Of a stretch of 64,000 nucleotides of DNA, positions 44,766-56,389 are shown in pieces (the first letter of the stretch is position 1; every line of letters starts with the position of its first letter). The notes under the pieces are model-generated. The model ran no database searches. It was given only the letters and a program-made list of their open reading frames with translations, and was not told where the DNA came from. Where the stretch lies: the NCBI RefSeq assembly GCF_009650995.1, contig NZ_WHVV01000002.1, positions 150,208 through 214,207 on the forward strand, in the 5' to 3' direction. Origin of the DNA: Sporosarcina cascadiensis (GTDB lineage: Bacteria > Bacillota > Bacilli > Bacillales_A > Planococcaceae). The position numbers and the translations under genes are program-made.

Positions 44766-44777
44766 ATCATTTTTTAG

Positions 44778-46217
<1,440 letters not shown>

Positions 46218-46241
46218 GAATAGGGACCAGGAGGGAAAAAA

Positions 46242-46646
46242 ATGAGTAAAATCAAAGTGAATATCGTCACTCCCGACGGCCCTGTTTGTGAAATGGATGC
46301 GAACATGGTGATTGCAGTTACTGAAGCTGGTGAGATCGGGGTACTTCCCGGCCACATCGCAATGGTAGCACCGCTTCAAATTGGAGCACTTCGCCTGAAA
46401 ACAGACGGCAAGACAGAAACTGTCGCAGTCCACGGAGGTTTCATCGAGGTTCGTCCTGAAGTGGTTACTGTATTGGCGCAGAGTGCTGAAATGGCTGAGT
46501 CCATTGACATTGCACGCGCAAAGAAAGCAGCAGAGAAAGCAGAATCCGACTTGAAAACAAAAACCGACAGTCTAGACCTGCGTTTAGCTGAGCTTGATTT
46601 GAAACGTGCCATCAACCGTATACAAGTGTATGAGCAGCGTGTATAA
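46242..46646 (+). CDS. atpC: ATP synthase subunit epsilon
   Basis: The 134-residue subunit has the N-terminal beta-sandwich (residues 1-85, GEIGVLPGHIAMVAPLQIGA) and the C-terminal two-helix arm that can inhibit rotation. AGGAGGGAAAAAA precedes the ATG. It is the last gene of the operon and is followed by a strong terminator. Confidence 0.95.
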   Translation: MSKIKVNIVTPDGPVCEMDANMVIAVTEAGEIGVLPGHIAMVAPLQIGALRLKTDGKTETVAVHGGFIEVRPEVVTVLAQSAEMAESIDIARAKKAAEKAESDLKTKTDSLDLRLAELDLKRAINRIQVYEQRV

Positions 46647-46658
46647 ATAGCAGTATGA

Positions 46659-46694
46659 GGGCGGACAGACTTTGCTTCTGTCCGCCCGTTTTTA
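46659..46694 (+). terminator. Terminator of the ATP synthase operon
   Basis: The stem GGGCGGACAGA/TCTGTCCGCCC is followed by GTTTTTA. Confidence 0.93.
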
Positions 46695-46743
46695 GTATCT
46701 CGATATCGCAGGCAGCCGGCGAATCGGTCTGAAACTGTACGAG

Positions 46744-46879
46744 CGCGCCAAAAGTTTACCGGAACGCGCGAAAAACGTTTTTGAACGAACCAAAACAGAA
46801 GCCGCGCGCACCAAAGTGAGATTCAGCCGAACCAAAGTCTGTATCAAACGCACCAAAAGAGGACTGAAGCGCACCAAAA
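46744..46879 (-). repeat. Seven-unit 21-bp-period array K (GCACCAAAA/GCGCGAAAA cores)
   Basis: CCAA or CGAA of the cores starts at 46748, 46769, 46790, 46811, 46832, 46853 and 46874, exactly 21 bp apart. Cores read GCGCCAAAAG, GCGCGAAAAA, CGAACCAAAA or CGCACCAAA, the reverse complement of the TTGGTTCG/TTTTGGTGCG class. It fills the gap between the atp terminator and the ywzB gene. Confidence 0.9.
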
Positions 46880-46909
46880 CGTATAAATTTCTTGAAAGGA
46901 GCCTGGAAA

Positions 46910-47140
46910 ATGAGTTCACTCGGCAGTAATCCATTGCTCGCGATTGTATCGCATATTTTTTTCATTGGGATTAGTTTTTATGCATTGCAGGCGATCTTGA
47001 CTCAGGCAATCATCCGTAAAAACCGCGTCTTCCAAACACAGCTTTTGTTTATTTTGCTAAGTATTGCAATTGGTTCGACCGTATCAAATTTCTTTTTAGA
47101 CATATCCTATTGGTCAGGAAGATGGGCGACCTGGTTTTGA
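46910..47140 (+). CDS. ywzB: DUF1146 small membrane protein (YwzB)
   Basis: The protein of about 76 residues begins MSSLGSNPLLAIVSHIFFIG and has two hydrophobic helices, matching DUF1146, a family conserved between atpC and murAA in Bacilli. Function is unknown. GAAAGGAGCCTGGAAA precedes ATG 46910; an in-frame ATG at 46892 is in front of the binding site. A long imperfect hairpin follows the stop (47136-47206). Confidence 0.82.
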   Translation: MSSLGSNPLLAIVSHIFFIGISFYALQAILTQAIIRKNRVFQTQLLFILLSIAIGSTVSNFFLDISYWSGRWATWF

Positions 47141-47206
47141 CTTCCTTCAGCTGAAGTGCTCTGGGATTGCAGCCGGAGTTCAAACTCCGGCTGAAAGAAG
47201 TTAAAA
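47136..47206 (+). terminator. Two-level hairpin after ywzB
   Basis: TTTTGACTTCCTTCAGC pairs with GCTGAAAGAAGTTAAAA (one mismatch, one G-T), enclosing a second stem GCCGGAGTT/AACTCCGGC. It resembles the P1 hairpin of the element at 49424 but lacks the GCCTCCGGCGG core. It probably acts as a terminator. Confidence 0.6.
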
Positions 47207-47254
47207 CCTTAGCGTTACTTATGTATTTTGCGTTGCAGTTAAGATACCGTTGAT

Positions 47255-47720
47255 CTAGGCTTCAGGCGGACGCTTTCCGAGGGGCGTGGCTTGAGCCTCC
47301 TCGTCGCTGACGCTCCTGCGGGGTCTCAAGGCGCACGCTGATCCCTCAGGAGTCGCCGCCTTCCGCTCTACGATCAACTGTCATGGCCCTCAAGCTGTGT
47401 AAGTGGGTAAGTAACTTTCTGCACTATGTTTTCGTGATTTGTCAAAGCATTTTGCATATAAAAAGAGTATTGTCTTTTTTCTCAAGAGCGTAACTTATTT
47501 TGATTCCAAAGGTATTTTAATTAACTATACTAAGTTCTTTACCAGGATAATATTAGTTTTGCATTTGTTTAAGTACAATACAGGGTTTGGATTGGAGCGG
47601 AGGACGGTCGACTCCGGGAGGATCAGCCCGACAGGTGAGACAACTTTGGGGAGCTTGCGACCAAGTTGGCTCACCGCGGGCCCTCCGGAAAGCGTACCGT
47701 CTGCAGCGCAAATCCCAACT
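47255..47720. repeat. Composite element X3: two R1 stem-loops as inverted ends around an AT-rich core
   Basis: R1 on the minus strand (about 47264-47370, GGCGGACGCTTTCCGAGG ... AGGAGTCGCCGCC) faces R1 on the plus strand (about 47603-47705, GACGGTCGACTCCGGGAGG ... GCGTACCGTC). The core of about 230 bp is AT-rich and not clearly homologous to X1 or X2. The rest of the 943-bp gap to murAA (47721-48083) is AT-rich, with no gene supported. Confidence 0.7.
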
Positions 47721-48083
47721 GCAAAACCATTTACAACTAACTCTTAACACGCCACACAATATACAAACTACACGCCGTGCGTAAATTAATTTGTCGAAAA
47801 GTGTGTACTGTCTTTTAAACTAGGGTATTACGATAAATATGTCCAATATTACATCGCTTGTAATATACACATTGTGTCAAAAAGCCACATATACTAGGTT
47901 ACGTATGAAATACTCAAAAACTGCGCCTGAAGTTACTTGTCTAGTAAAGTTTTACGGGGTACAATAGAATGTGTTTTATGTGTGAATTTACTGAATGGAT
48001 ATGTGCTGAATATAACAACAGAAATGTTTATTGATGATAATAAGTTGTGGGCGAAGGATAAACTTGACTCGGAGGGGCTAGTG

Positions 48084-49382
48084 GTGGAAAAAATTATTAT
48101 TAACGGCGGACGGACTTTACAAGGGAACGTGCGTGTAGAAGGTGCGAAGAATGCGGTACTGCCGATCTTAGCAGCTGCTTTATTGGCATCTGAAGGGGTA
48201 AACGTGATTCGTGATGTGCCAAACTTGTCTGATGTTCGGACAATCAATGAGGTACTTAAAAGCTTAAACGCGAAAATTACGCATAACCCGGAGAACAATG
48301 AAGTGATCATCGACTCTCAAGGAAAACTGGCGGATGAAGCGCAATTTGAGTTTGTACGTAAAATGAGAGCATCCATCTTAGTAATGGGGCCTTTATTGGC
48401 GCGTAACGGATTTGCCCGAGTTGCATTGCCTGGCGGCTGTGCGATTGGTTCAAGACCGATTGACCAGCACTTGAAAGGTTTCGAAGCGATGGGGGCTGAA
48501 ATCACTTTTGGACATGGTCATGTAGAAGCAAAAGTTGACGGACGTTTGAAGGGCGCAAAGATTTACTTGGATTTCCCAAGCGTCGGCGCGACGGAAAATA
48601 TCATGACGGCTGCTGCATTGGCTGAAGGTACCACTGTGATCGAGAACGCTGCAAAAGAACCGGAGATCGTGGACTTGGCGAACTTCATTAATGAAATGGG
48701 CGGTAAAGTAGTCGGCGCCGGTACAGACAATATCCGTATCGAAGGTGTCTCTACACTTTATGCTTCTGTCCACCACATTATTCCGGACCGTATTGAAGCA
48801 GGAACATTCATGGTGGCAGCCGCGATCACTGGCGGAGATATCGTCATTGAAAACGCAGTGCCTGAACACTCCACTGCTTTGATTTCCAAGATGACGGAAA
48901 TGGGCGTAGTGGTAACGGAATTGGATGAAGGAGTTCGAGTTACAGCGAAACATCCATTAAAGGCAGTCGATTTGAAGACGATGCCGCATCCAGGATTCCC
49001 TACTGATATGCAGTCACAAATGATGGCATTGATGCTGACGGCAACAGGTACAGGTGTATTGACGGAAACCGTATTTGAAAACCGCTTCATGCATGTGGAG
49101 GAATTCCGCCGTATGAATGCTGACGTAAAGATTGAAGGACGCTCTGTAATCGTATCCGGACCATCCAAGATTCAGGGAGCTGAAGTCGCAGCAACTGATT
49201 TACGTGCCGCTGCATCATTAATCTTAGCCGGCCTCGTTGCAGAAGGGGTCACTCGTGTTACTGAACTCATTCATCTAGACCGCGGCTATGTTGACTTCGA
49301 CAAAAAGCTCAAAGCACTGGGTGCCGATATTACACGCGTCTCATCTGAACAGGAAGTTACCGAAGCAACACAACTGGTTTAA
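48084..49382 (+). CDS. murAA: UDP-GlcNAc 1-carboxyvinyltransferase 1 (MurAA)
   Basis: The 432-residue MurA paralogue is the counterpart of the essential MurAA in Bacillus. It starts [20 protein letters not shown], and the catalytic Cys lies in [15 protein letters not shown] near 118. GTG 48084 is chosen because GGAGGGG lies 6 bases upstream and homology begins there; the frame remains open to 47937, but that stretch is not MurA-like. Position before spoIID is conserved. Confidence 0.94.
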   Translation: MEKIIINGGRTLQGNVRVEGAKNAVLPILAAALLASEGVNVIRDVPNLSDVRTINEVLKSLNAKITHNPENNEVIIDSQGKLADEAQFEFVRKMRASILVMGPLLARNGFARVALPGGCAIGSRPIDQHLKGFEAMGAEITFGHGHVEAKVDGRLKGAKIYLDFPSVGATENIMTAAALAEGTTVIENAAKEPEIVDLANFINEMGGKVVGAGTDNIRIEGVSTLYASVHHIIPDRIEAGTFMVAAAITGGDIVIENAVPEHSTALISKMTEMGVVVTELDEGVRVTAKHPLKAVDLKTMPHPGFPTDMQSQMMALMLTATGTGVLTETVFENRFMHVEEFRRMNADVKIEGRSVIVSGPSKIQGAEVAATDLRAAASLILAGLVAEGVTRVTELIHLDRGYVDFDKKLKALGADITRVSSEQEVTEATQLV

Positions 49383-49393
49383 TGAAATCAACA

Positions 49394-49426
49394 CCATGGA
49401 CAGCCATAAACTGTTCATGGTTTTTT
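49394..49426 (+). terminator. Terminator of murAA
   Basis: CCATGGACAG pairs with CTGTTCATGG (one mismatch) and is followed by six Ts, which overlap the first stem of the three-hairpin element. Confidence 0.85.
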
Positions 49427-49572
49427 AACTTAATTCAGCAAAATTCAGTGAAAGTGCCAAACTCCGGCTGAATTAAGTTAAAGCCTCCGGCGGATGTCAC
49501 AGATTTTTCAAGGGAGCTTTTCGAGCGAGCTCGAAAAAAATCTGGACCAATTACGCCGAGGCGTAATTGATT
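49424..49572 (+). repeat. Three-hairpin element, copy 3 (upstream of spoIID)
   Basis: P1 is a perfect 16-bp stem TTTAACTTAATTCAGC (49424-49439) with GCTGAATTAAGTTAAA (49467-49482). Core GCCTCCGGCGGATGTCA is at 49483-49499. P2 pairs CAGATTTTT with AAAAATCTG around a TCGAGC-rich inner stem. P3 is a perfect hairpin AATTACGC-CGAG-GCGTAATT ending near 49568. Confidence 0.82.
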
Positions 49573-49605
49573 GCTTTGCGATCTTGAATCCCTCTTCCAT
49601 TCCAC

Positions 49606-49634
49606 GAATGAAAATCTCCACAGCTGCATATAGT
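49606..49634 (+). promoter_or_regulatory. Candidate sigma-E promoter of spoIID
   Basis: GAATGAA (49606-49612) and CATATAGT (49627-49634) are 14 bp apart, close to the sigma-E pattern (KMATATT-N14-CATACAMT). A start 6-7 bases downstream would fall on the spoIID ATG at 49640. Confidence 0.55.
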
Positions 49635-49639
49635 CCAGT

Positions 49640-50587
49640 ATGTACAAAAAACTACTCCTTTTATTCATCATTCTAACTTTATTTTTTATTCCAATCCTGC
49701 TAAAACAAGCGCCAGAGCTGAAGCTGGCAGAACAGCGAAAGGAGAAGACGTGCGATATTATGATTACGGTCACCGGGGTGGACGAGCCGCTTTCATTGGA
49801 AGAGTATGTGGTGGGAGTTGTGGCTGGCGAGATGCCGGCTGATTTCCATGAGGAAGCGCTGAAGGCCCAGGTGATTGCCGCGCGTACCTATGCGGCGCGC
49901 AATACGGATAAAGGAAAGAAGCCGATTGCGAAGGATGTGTCGGCGCAAGTGTACCGGACAGAAGCTGAGCGCAAGGAACGCTGGGGGAAGTCGTTTAAGC
50001 AGAATGAGAAAAAGATCCGGGCAGCTGCCGAATCGACGAGGGGGGACATTGTTGTTCACGGCGAGGAAATCATCTCCGCGATGTTCTTCTCTACATCTAA
50101 CGGCCAGACGGAAGCTGCGCAGAACTTCAGCGGCAATCCTGTAGAGTACTTGCAAAGCGTAGAAAGTCCGGGGGAGGAGGACGTGGCGCCTGAAGTCGAG
50201 CGTAAATTGCAGATGACGCTGACGGAATGGAACCGCAAGCTCCAATTGAACTGGGATGCCAATGAATTCCGGGAGCTGCAGCTCGTCAGGAATCCAACAG
50301 GCCGGGTTCAGAAAATTATTGCCGGCCAGTATGAAGCGAGCGGGCGGCAGATCAGAGAGAAACTTAATTTGGCGTCGACGGATTTTAATATTGCCTATGA
50401 CGTGAATAATCAAATTGTTCATATTACAACGCTTGGCTACGGGCATGGCGTCGGGATGAGCCAGTACGGTGCGGAAGCATTTGCGCAGAAAGGCTGGACC
50501 GCAGAACAGATAATTTCCCACTATTATACAGGGACACGCATACAAAAAATAAATTTATCAGGAGAAGAATGTTTAAAATCCCCGTAA
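49640..50587 (+). CDS. spoIID: Stage II sporulation protein D
   Basis: The 315-residue lytic transglycosylase works in the mother cell during engulfment. It has an N-terminal membrane anchor (LLLLFIILTLFFIPILL), the SpoIID catalytic core with GEMPADFHEEALKAQVIAAR near 73 (catalytic Glu) and STSNGQTEAAQNF near 150, and the C-terminal GYGHGVGMSQYGA motif near 270. An in-frame TAG at 49631 fixes ATG 49640 as the only usable ATG, yet no purine-rich binding site precedes it. A sigma-E-like -10 box ends six bases upstream, so the mRNA may be leaderless. Confidence 0.92.
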   Translation: MYKKLLLLFIILTLFFIPILLKQAPELKLAEQRKEKTCDIMITVTGVDEPLSLEEYVVGVVAGEMPADFHEEALKAQVIAARTYAARNTDKGKKPIAKDVSAQVYRTEAERKERWGKSFKQNEKKIRAAAESTRGDIVVHGEEIISAMFFSTSNGQTEAAQNFSGNPVEYLQSVESPGEEDVAPEVERKLQMTLTEWNRKLQLNWDANEFRELQLVRNPTGRVQKIIAGQYEASGRQIREKLNLASTDFNIAYDVNNQIVHITTLGYGHGVGMSQYGAEAFAQKGWTAEQIISHYYTGTRIQKINLSGEECLKSP

Positions 50588-50617
50588 CTTGCAAAGAATG
50601 CAAGTGAGGTGATGACA

Positions 50618-51277
50618 ATGAGAGAAGAAAAACCAAAGATCCCTTCTCAGGATAGCAAAAAAGCAAAAAACGGCTGGTTCTGGCCTGCCATTTATACGGG
50701 AGTCGCGCTTTTATTTGTCGGCATGGTATGGGGATACTCCGCTATGACAGGCAAAGATGAAGTTGCTACATCCGATGTGGCGAAGATCGATCAGCCGAAT
50801 AAAGATGTCACGGTGGAAACGAACGCGGACAAAGAAACACTGAAGTATCCATTCCATGAAGACCAGCTGGACCAAGTCGCTATTTTACAAGAGTTTTATG
50901 ATCCTTCAGCAGATGAAGCTACACGCGAAAAAGCATTGCTCGTTTTTAAACAAACGTATGTCACCAGCAATGGCCTGGCCATTTCAATGGACGGACAGCC
51001 GTTCGAAGCAGTTGCAGCCATGAGCGGAACGGTTGAGGAAGTCATTGTGGATTCGTTCAAAGGCACGGAAGTCAAGATCAAGCACGCAGACGGCATGACG
51101 ACAGTCTACGGTTCATTGACAGGCGTTCTCGTTAAAGAGGGCGATGAAGTCCAGCAAGGACAAGTACTCGCAGTGACAACGCAGAATGAATGGAATCCGG
51201 AAGCGGGCGTTCATTTGCAATTCGAGGTCCATCAAGAAGGCAAAGCAGTCAATCCGCACAGCTACCTAGCATTTTAA
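50618..51277 (+). CDS. spoIIQ: Stage II sporulation protein Q (M23/LytM-like)
   Basis: The 219-residue forespore protein has one membrane helix (about 22-44) and a LytM-like domain (residues 115-215: GTVEEVIVDSFKGTEVKIKH, then TVYGSLTGVLVKEGDEV and HLQFEVHQEGKAVNPHSYL). SpoIIQ pairs with SpoIIIAH across the septal membranes. The canonical HxH reads HLQ, and the first His/Asp metal site (here SNGLAISMDGQ) is missing, so it is likely non-catalytic. It is shorter at the C-terminus than Bacillus subtilis SpoIIQ. GTGAGGTGATG precedes ATG 50618. Confidence 0.87.
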   Translation: MREEKPKIPSQDSKKAKNGWFWPAIYTGVALLFVGMVWGYSAMTGKDEVATSDVAKIDQPNKDVTVETNADKETLKYPFHEDQLDQVAILQEFYDPSADEATREKALLVFKQTYVTSNGLAISMDGQPFEAVAAMSGTVEEVIVDSFKGTEVKIKHADGMTTVYGSLTGVLVKEGDEVQQGQVLAVTTQNEWNPEAGVHLQFEVHQEGKAVNPHSYLAF

Positions 51278-51290
51278 TACTGAATTTCCT

Positions 51291-51321
51291 GAGCCATTCC
51301 AGCCCCCCGGAATGGCTTTTT
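51291..51321 (+). terminator. Terminator of spoIIQ
   Basis: GAGCCATTCC/GGAATGGCTT hairpin followed by TTT; its T-run abuts the sigma-E -35 box of spoIIID. Confidence 0.88.
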
Positions 51322-51349
51322 CATATGTTCGGAAGAGAACGCATACAAT
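51321..51349 (+). promoter_or_regulatory. Sigma-E promoter of spoIIID
   Basis: TCATATG (51321-51327), 14-bp spacer, then CATACAAT (51342-51349). The -10 box is a perfect match to the sigma-E consensus CATACAMT, and the -35 box matches at six of seven positions. Confidence 0.8.
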
Positions 51350-51394
51350 ACAGTACCTAAAGGAGTGAAGAGTGAAGAGAGAAAGGAAGAGGGC

Positions 51395-51670
51395 GTGCAC
51401 GAGCAAATTAGAAGGCGTTGCGTACGTCTCGGAAAGCTGCTGATCGAAACGAAACTGACCGTGCGCGCGCTGGCCAGTGCCACCGGCTACTCAAAAAGCA
51501 CGGTGCATAAAGATTTGACCGAGCGGCTGCCGAACGTCGATCCGGGACTGTCGGAGCAAGTCGCAGAAATCCTTGCTTACCATAAATCAATCCGCCACCT
51601 GCGCGGAGGAGAGGCGACCCGTCAAAAATGGAAAAATGAAATCCCCGCGCAGAAGGCGGATGCCAAGTGA
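51395..51670 (+). CDS. spoIIID: Sporulation transcription factor SpoIIID
   Basis: The 91-residue mother-cell DNA-binding protein switches genes between the sigma-E and sigma-K stages. The helix-turn-helix LASATGYSKSTVHKDLTERL is at about 27-46 and the C-terminal basic HKSIRHLRGGEATRQKWK at about 65-82. The start is GTG 51395 after AAGGAAGAGGGC. It lies after spoIIQ with its own sigma-E promoter. In Bacillus subtilis the next gene is mbl; here the glp genes intervene. Confidence 0.94.
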   Translation: MHEQIRRRCVRLGKLLIETKLTVRALASATGYSKSTVHKDLTERLPNVDPGLSEQVAEILAYHKSIRHLRGGEATRQKWKNEIPAQKADAK

Positions 51671-51683
51671 AGAGTCCCATTAC

Positions 51684-51712
51684 TTGTAATCTATTCGCCG
51701 GCTTGATACAAT
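51684..51712 (+). promoter_or_regulatory. glpD promoter
   Basis: TTGTAA (51684-51689), a 17-bp spacer and TACAAT (51707-51712) precede the GlpP-type leader. Confidence 0.65.
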
Positions 51713-51745
51713 ACAGACAAGTTAATATTTCTGGTTTGAGTTATT

Positions 51746-51801
51746 GAGAGACCTCAAAGAGTGATTGTCGAGTGCAATCGTTCTTTTGAGGTCTCTTTTT
51801 T
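51746..51801 (+). terminator. glpD leader terminator, probable GlpP antitermination target
   Basis: GAGACCTCAAA pairs with TTTTGAGGTCTC, with an inner GTGATTG/CAATCGTTC-type stem, followed by six Ts. Leaders of this kind are read through in Bacillus when GlpP binds with glycerol-3-phosphate; glpP is two genes downstream. Confidence 0.75.
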
Positions 51802-51904
51802 ATCTGTAAACAGATAAAAAAGCCTCCGGCGGATGTCATGGATTTTGAATCGTGCAAGCACGATTCAAAATCCAGACGCCATCACTCCGAGGCGTGATTG
51901 ATTA
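51796..51904 (+). repeat. Three-hairpin element, copy 4 (upstream of glpD)
   Basis: P1 pairs TTTTTTATCTGT (51796-51807, shared with the terminator T-run) with ACAGATAAAAAA (51810-51821). Core GCCTCCGGCGGATGTCA starts at 51822. P2 is a perfect 16-bp hairpin GGATTTTGAATCGTGC/GCACGATTCAAAATCC. P3 is ATCACTCCGAGGCGTGAT (51881-51898). It ends about 30 bp before glpD. Confidence 0.82.
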
Positions 51905-51933
51905 AAAGAATACATTTTAAAGGAGAGAGCAGC

Positions 51934-53577
51934 ATGACTACATTTTCAGCAATGAAGCGCCAAGAAGTAATGGATCGGTTGGATTCGGAGTTATTTGACG
52001 TAGTGGTAATCGGGGGCGGTATTACAGGGGCAGGGATTGCACTGGATGCCGTTACGCGCGGTTTGAAGACGGCGCTGATTGAGATGCAGGATTTCGCTTC
52101 CGGCACGTCCAGCCGCTCGACAAAGCTTGTGCACGGGGGATTGCGCTATCTGAAGCAGTTTGAAATTAAGGAAGTGGCGGAACTCGGCAAAGAACGGGCC
52201 ATCGTCTATGAAAACGGACCGCATGTCACGACACCTGAACGCATGCTGCTGCCGTTCCATAAAGGCGGGACGTTCGGCAGTTTCTCGACAGCGATCGGCC
52301 TGCAGGTCTATGATTTCCTGGCAGGGGTAAAAAAGTCCGAGCGCAGAACGATGCTGAACGTCGGACAGACAATCAAGCAGGCACCGTTAGTGAAAAAAGA
52401 TGGACTGCAGGGCAGCGGGATGTACGTAGAGTACCGGACGGATGATGCACGGCTGACGATTGAAGTGATGAAAGCGGCGGCGGAAAAAGGCGCGGTCATC
52501 TTGAATTATGCGAAGGCGGCGGGCTTCACCTATGATGACGGGCAGAAAATCGACGGCGTGCACGTACAGGACATGACTTCGAATAAAAAGCTGACGATCC
52601 AGGCGAAAAAAGTCATCAATGCGACGGGCCCGTGGGTGGATGAAGTGAAGGATCTGGATGGCACAACATCGGGTAAGCACTTGATTTTATCAAAAGGCAT
52701 CCATCTCGTATTCGATCAGTCCGTGTTCCCGCTGAAACAGGCGATATACTTCGACACGCCGGACAAGCGGATGATTTTTGCCATACCACGTGAAGGGAAG
52801 ACCTATGTCGGCACGACCGATACATTTTATGAAGGCGATCCGAATGAAATGCAAATTACAGAAGCAGACCGTGCGTACATTCTCCATGCAATCCGTTATA
52901 TGTTCCCAAAAGTAGACATCACGGCAATGGACGTCGAGTCCAGCTGGGCAGGTGTGCGCCCGCTCGTTCATGAGGATGGCAAGAGCCCTTCGGAAATCTC
53001 CCGTAAAGACGAAATCTGGGAATCGGAAAAAGGGCTTATTACGATTGCTGGCGGAAAACTGACCGGATATCGTAAAATGGCAGAGACCGTCGTCAACAAA
53101 GTCGTACGTCAGCTGTCCAATGAAACGGGACGTAAATTCCCGCGCAGCATCACGAAGCATTTCCCGATTTCCGGCGGTGACATCGGCGGATCATCCAACT
53201 ACCAGCGTTTCATTCGCCAGGCGGTCGAACGCGGACAGGCGGCAGGTTTCACAGAACGTGAAAGCCGTCATCTGGCGGCGCTCTACGGCTCGAATGTGGA
53301 TCAAGTATTTGCGATTCCGTATGAGCCGGCGACAGACATGCCCCGCATTCTGTACGTGAAACTGCGCTATGCGATCGAACAGGAAATGACCGTGAAACCG
53401 ACGGACTTTTTCGTGCGCCGGACGGGCGATCTGTATTTCCATATCGCTAATGTGCGGGCAGGGAAGATGGATGTGCTCAATGAAATGGCTGCTATTTTGA
53501 AATGGTCCGGGGACCAGCGCACACAGTACGAAGAGGAATTGAATGAGGAAATCAGGAAAGCTACGACTGTGGTTTGA
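51934..53577 (+). CDS. glpD: Glycerol-3-phosphate dehydrogenase (FAD)
   Basis: The 547-residue membrane-associated flavoprotein oxidises glycerol-3-phosphate to dihydroxyacetone phosphate and feeds the quinone pool. The FAD motif is VVIGGGITGAGIALDA near 21; SSRSTKLVHGGLRYLKQFE near 60 and GGKLTGYRKMAE near 375 are family signatures. AAAGGAGAGAGCAGC precedes ATG 51934. The leader carries a GlpP-type terminator and the three-hairpin element. Confidence 0.95.
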   Translation: MTTFSAMKRQEVMDRLDSELFDVVVIGGGITGAGIALDAVTRGLKTALIEMQDFASGTSSRSTKLVHGGLRYLKQFEIKEVAELGKERAIVYENGPHVTTPERMLLPFHKGGTFGSFSTAIGLQVYDFLAGVKKSERRTMLNVGQTIKQAPLVKKDGLQGSGMYVEYRTDDARLTIEVMKAAAEKGAVILNYAKAAGFTYDDGQKIDGVHVQDMTSNKKLTIQAKKVINATGPWVDEVKDLDGTTSGKHLILSKGIHLVFDQSVFPLKQAIYFDTPDKRMIFAIPREGKTYVGTTDTFYEGDPNEMQITEADRAYILHAIRYMFPKVDITAMDVESSWAGVRPLVHEDGKSPSEISRKDEIWESEKGLITIAGGKLTGYRKMAETVVNKVVRQLSNETGRKFPRSITKHFPISGGDIGGSSNYQRFIRQAVERGQAAGFTERESRHLAALYGSNVDQVFAIPYEPATDMPRILYVKLRYAIEQEMTVKPTDFFVRRTGDLYFHIANVRAGKMDVLNEMAAILKWSGDQRTQYEEELNEEIRKATTVV

Positions 53578-53615
53578 CAGTATAGAAAAAAGCAGTGAGA
53601 GGAGAGCGCAAAAAC

Positions 53616-55710
<2,095 letters not shown>

Positions 55711-55715
55711 ATGTG

Positions 55716-55772
55716 GAGAGAGGCTGAACGAGAAATCAGATGGGATGATTTCTTGTGCAGTCTCTTTTTTTT
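55716..55772 (+). terminator. Terminator of glpK
   Basis: A long interrupted stem pairs AGAG, CTG and ACGAGAAATCA with TGATTTCTTGT, CAG and CTCT, then eight Ts. Confidence 0.9.
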
Positions 55773-55840
55773 GTGCATTTCATTTGGACGACGCGCCTGG
55801 CTGGGCGGCAGACATTATTTCGAATGAAGCTTCTGCCGCC

Positions 55841-55975
55841 ATGATCATGGATACGGCTCAAGCGCTCATACTCCCGCGCCAGCCGCTCATACTGCCCCGA
55901 TGCGTGATCATACCAGGCTGCCACGTGATCATAACGCACGCCGAAGTGATCATTGGGACTGCTTCCGCGCTCATA
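55841..55975 (+). repeat. Seven-unit 21-bp-period array H1 (TGATCAT/CGCTCAT cores)
   Basis: The TCAT of each core falls at 55845, 55866, 55887, 55908, 55929, 55950 and 55971, exactly 21 bp apart. Core order is D S S D D D S. The frame is open and fused to mbl when translated, but mbl starts at 56390. Array H2, 279 bp downstream, is a duplicated copy with matching flank (cgaatgaa, tctgccgcc). Confidence 0.92.
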
Positions 55976-56003
55976 GCGGGATTATTTTCATTGGGAACAG
56001 CGG

Positions 56004-56078
56004 GAATGGTGCGCGCGACTGCATTTTTGGTTCGCGGCCGGACCCTTTTAGCGCGGTTCAGCGGCATATTGGGGCGCC
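56004..56078 (+). repeat. Four-unit 21-bp-period array M (TTGGTTCG-type cores) between H1 and H2
   Basis: Cores AATGGTGCG, TTTTGGTTCG, TTTTAGCGCG and ATTGGGGCGC fall at 56006, 56027, 56048 and 56069 (21 bp apart). It links two arrays of the other core class. Confidence 0.7.
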
Positions 56079-56119
56079 TGACTGGGCTGCTGACATTAAT
56101 TCGAATGAATTCTGCCGCC

Positions 56120-56254
56120 GTGATCATTGAAATGGCTCAAGCGCTCATACTCTTGCGCCAGCCGCTCATACCGCCTGGATCCATGATCATACCAGGCTTT
56201 CGCGTGATCATAACGCACGCCGCCGTGATCATACAGCCCCCGCAAACGCTCATA
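56120..56254 (+). repeat. Seven-unit 21-bp-period array H2 (TGATCAT/CGCTCAT cores)
   Basis: The TCAT of each core falls at 56124, 56145, 56166, 56187, 56208, 56229 and 56250, exactly 21 bp apart. Core order is D S S D D D S, identical to H1. Confidence 0.92.
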
Positions 56255-56309
56255 GGCCCGGCCGGATTCCAGCATTTTCCGACAGTAAATATAAATATCC
56301 TAACGAACT

Positions 56310-56339
56310 ATGACATTCGAATAGGAAATATGATACAAT
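56310..56339 (+). promoter_or_regulatory. mbl promoter
   Basis: The -10 TACAAT (56334-56339) is extended by TG (56331-56332); ATGACA (56310-56315) lies 18 bp upstream as the -35 box. Confidence 0.6.
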
Positions 56340-56389
56340 TCATAGTTAGAATACTACATATAAACAGGGTGGAAGGGGAAGCGACAGCG

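Noticed and set aside
47937..48083. N-terminal extension of MurAA
   Set aside because: Homology and the GGAGGGG site start at GTG 48084.
50540..50617. Sigma-F promoter for spoIIQ
   Set aside because: GCATA and GGAGAAGAAT are present but the spacer (18) and the -10 box do not fit the consensus well.
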